From NCBI GenBank assembly GCA_937863625.1, contig CALMGO010000571.1:1-6482 (forward strand): 6,482 nt of DNA, written 5' to 3'. The translations under genes and the position numbers were made by a program. The notes beneath the pieces are model-generated. The model was not told the origin of the DNA, did no database searches, and saw nothing but the letters and a program-made list of their open reading frames with translations. Numbering within the stretch: the stretch's first letter is position 1; the number at the start of each line of letters is the position of its first letter. Of the stretch, positions 5,597-6,482 are shown piece after piece. The DNA comes from an uncultured bacterium. Lineage in GTDB: Bacteria; Planctomycetota; DG-23; SLPQ01.

Positions 5597-6482
5597 TTAC
5601 CCGCCTTTCAAGATGGGCGACCACTGGGCTTTAGCCGGGTCGAGCACTACCACGCGGCTGTTACCGCTGTCAACGATCAAGAGGGTGCCGGTTGAATTAA
5701 ACGCTACAGCCCATGGTTGCGCGAGCTGACCGGGACGGGAGCCTATAGACCCCCACGTGCCTGAGAAGAGTCCGTCCTGCGTCATGCGCTGGATGCGGCA
5801 ATTGCCGTATTCGGCTATATAGAGCAGTCCGTCAGGGCCGAAGGCAAGGTCATACGGATAGCGCAACCGGCCGGGCTCATCGCCTGTCGAACCGTAGACA
5901 CCGAGGCAATTGCCGTCCGGGTCAAATTTCTGTATGCGGTCATTACAGGCGTCGGCGACGAAGACGGAACCGTCAGGAGCGACCGCCATGGCCTGCGGAC
6001 GATTGAACATGCCCGGCTCAGTGCCGGCGCCGCCCCATTTGAGGAGGAAGCGTCCTGCGGAGTCAAACTTCTGCACGCGGTCGGGCCCACCGAAATCGCA
6101 CGCATAGACTTCCCCTGACGGCCCCAAGGCTACATCGGTGACGTAGATGAACTGCCCATCCTCGACACCTTGGGAACCGAATGCAAGAAGCTCGGTCCCA
6201 TCCGGCTTGTAGACACCGACCCTGTAGGCGTGCGTTTCAGCGACCCAGAGGTTGCCGTCGGGCGAAACGGCCATCCCGGTGGGGAAACCGCGCTCGGTAT
6301 TCCGGAGGACGAACTTTCCCAGAAAGACGCCGTCGGGACTGAAGAACTGAACCCTGCCGGAGCGGTCAATTACGACGACTCTATCAGACCCTATGCAGTC
6401 CACAACGCGAGGCTTTACAAAAGCACCGTCCACGCGGCCGGGGATCCCCCACTCGGCGACAAGCCCCGCCGGCAGCGAAGGG
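5597..6482 (-). CDS. NHL-repeat six-bladed beta-propeller protein (5' end outside window)
   Basis: Seen: the frame is open from the window edge to a TAA at 5599-5597, giving 294 complete visible codons. A GTG at 6433 could be taken as a start, but the 16 codons upstream are in frame and contain an NHL-like lead-in (LVAEWGIPGR) that continues into DGAFVKPRVV, so I treat the gene as 5'-truncated by the window. Six units follow the NHL pattern: G-x-F/L-x-x-P, a hydrophobic strand, PDG or similar, a V/I-A-D/E turn, then R-I/V-Q and a further strand. Counting the GTG codon as residue 1, they run roughly 1-41, 47-86, 93-134, 141-181, 188-229 and 235-266. Five cysteines lie at 13, 112, 163, 176 and 212. 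Known: NHL propellers are binding platforms for proteins, RNA or ligands, and some have enzyme activity; no catalytic signature is visible here. The N-terminus is missing, so a signal peptide or anchor cannot be judged. The final GG-stop abuts the next gene with no spacer, suggesting cotranscription. Confidence 0.88.
   Translation of the reverse strand, partial: PSLPAGLVAEWGIPGRVDGAFVKPRVVDCIGSDRVVVIDRSGRVQFFSPDGVFLGKFVLRNTERGFPTGMAVSPDGNLWVAETHAYRVGVYKPDGTELLAFGSQGVEDGQFIYVTDVALGPSGEVYACDFGGPDRVQKFDSAGRFLLKWGGAGTEPGMFNRPQAMAVAPDGSVFVADACNDRIQKFDPDGNCLGVYGSTGDEPGRLRYPYDLAFGPDGLLYIAEYGNCRIQRMTQDGLFSGTWGSIGSRPGQLAQPWAVAFNSTGTLLIVDSGNSRVVVLDPAKAQWSPILKGG
5600..5607 (-). promoter_or_regulatory. 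Shine-Dalgarno-like site deciding the GTG start of the large VWA gene
   Basis: On the minus strand AAGGCGG (5607-5601) differs from the consensus AAGGAGG by one base and ends four bases before the GTG at 5596-5594. It lies inside the last codons of the NHL gene, and the intervening bases are one G and the TAA stop. This supports initiation, or re-initiation after termination, at the GTG and not at a later codon. The same bases encode the C-terminal K-G-G of the propeller, so the match could be partly fortuitous. Confidence 0.5.

Noticed and set aside
4736..5695. 319-codon open frame on the plus strand
   Set aside because: It lies antisense to the large VWA gene and the end of the NHL gene, both with clear domain motifs. 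Its translation is rich in G, R and H with no recognisable domain. Long antisense frames are expected in G+C-rich genes.
6431..6433. GTG at 6433 as the start of the NHL gene
   Set aside because: The 16 codons upstream to the window edge are in frame without a stop and read as the beginning of an NHL unit, so the GTG (Val) is internal to the protein.
6440..6449. Ten-base palindrome GGGGATCCCC
   Set aside because: It lies inside the NHL coding frame (W-G-I-P). A single short GC-rich palindrome has no context suggesting an operator or attachment site.
1..6482. RNA genes, CRISPR arrays, insertion sequences or other mobile elements
   Set aside because: No repeat-spacer pattern, tRNA-like fold, transposase motif or terminal inverted repeats were seen. 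The window is filled by one co-directional gene series with uniform composition by eye.

Overview
The window is G+C-rich (by eye a little under 60%), almost fully coding, and every supported gene is on the minus strand. It therefore reads from high to low coordinates as one candidate operon of five genes, with the first and last cut by the window edges. No RNA gene, mobile element, CRISPR array or convincing promoter or terminator was seen. The combination of a large VWA/glutamine-amidotransferase-like membrane protein, a MoxR ATPase, a soluble DUF58 protein and a BatA-type VWA protein resembles operons of Planctomycetota and related environmental lineages. That taxonomic placement is inferred from family resemblance and not proven.

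Layout in transcription order. (1) 6482-5597: an NHL-repeat beta-propeller protein whose frame stays open to the window edge, so its true start lies outside. (2) 5596-2669: a 975-residue membrane protein with two N-terminal membrane segments, a first VWA domain, an Ig-like stretch, a GATase-like domain with a second VWA domain nested in it, a beta-rich region, a third membrane segment and a charged cytoplasmic tail. It starts with GTG directly after, and in frame with, the TAA of gene 1. (3) 2606-1602: a complete MoxR AAA+ ATPase with a strong Shine-Dalgarno sequence, after a 62-base spacer that contains a small hairpin. (4) 1592-666: a soluble DUF58 protein with an intact VWA metal site. (5) 669-1: the N-terminal 223 residues of a BatA-like VWA membrane protein, joined to gene 4 by an ATGA overlap.

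How they may work together: MoxR ATPases are established partners of VWA proteins in chaperone-like or metal-insertion systems (for example RavA-ViaA, NorQ-NorD and CbbQ-CbbO). Here MoxR and DUF58 should be cytoplasmic. Charge distribution predicts that the large protein and the BatA-like protein face the periplasm with their VWA domains, leaving a basic loop in each, and the long tail of the large protein, on the cytoplasmic side. The NHL propeller would add a protein- or ligand-binding platform. The substrate is unknown.

The points most worth a second look are the NHL gene joined head-to-tail to a MoxR/VWA operon, the zero-spacer in-frame TAA-GTG junction, and the second VWA domain of the large protein, where the normal metal-site motif is replaced by H-x-C-E.
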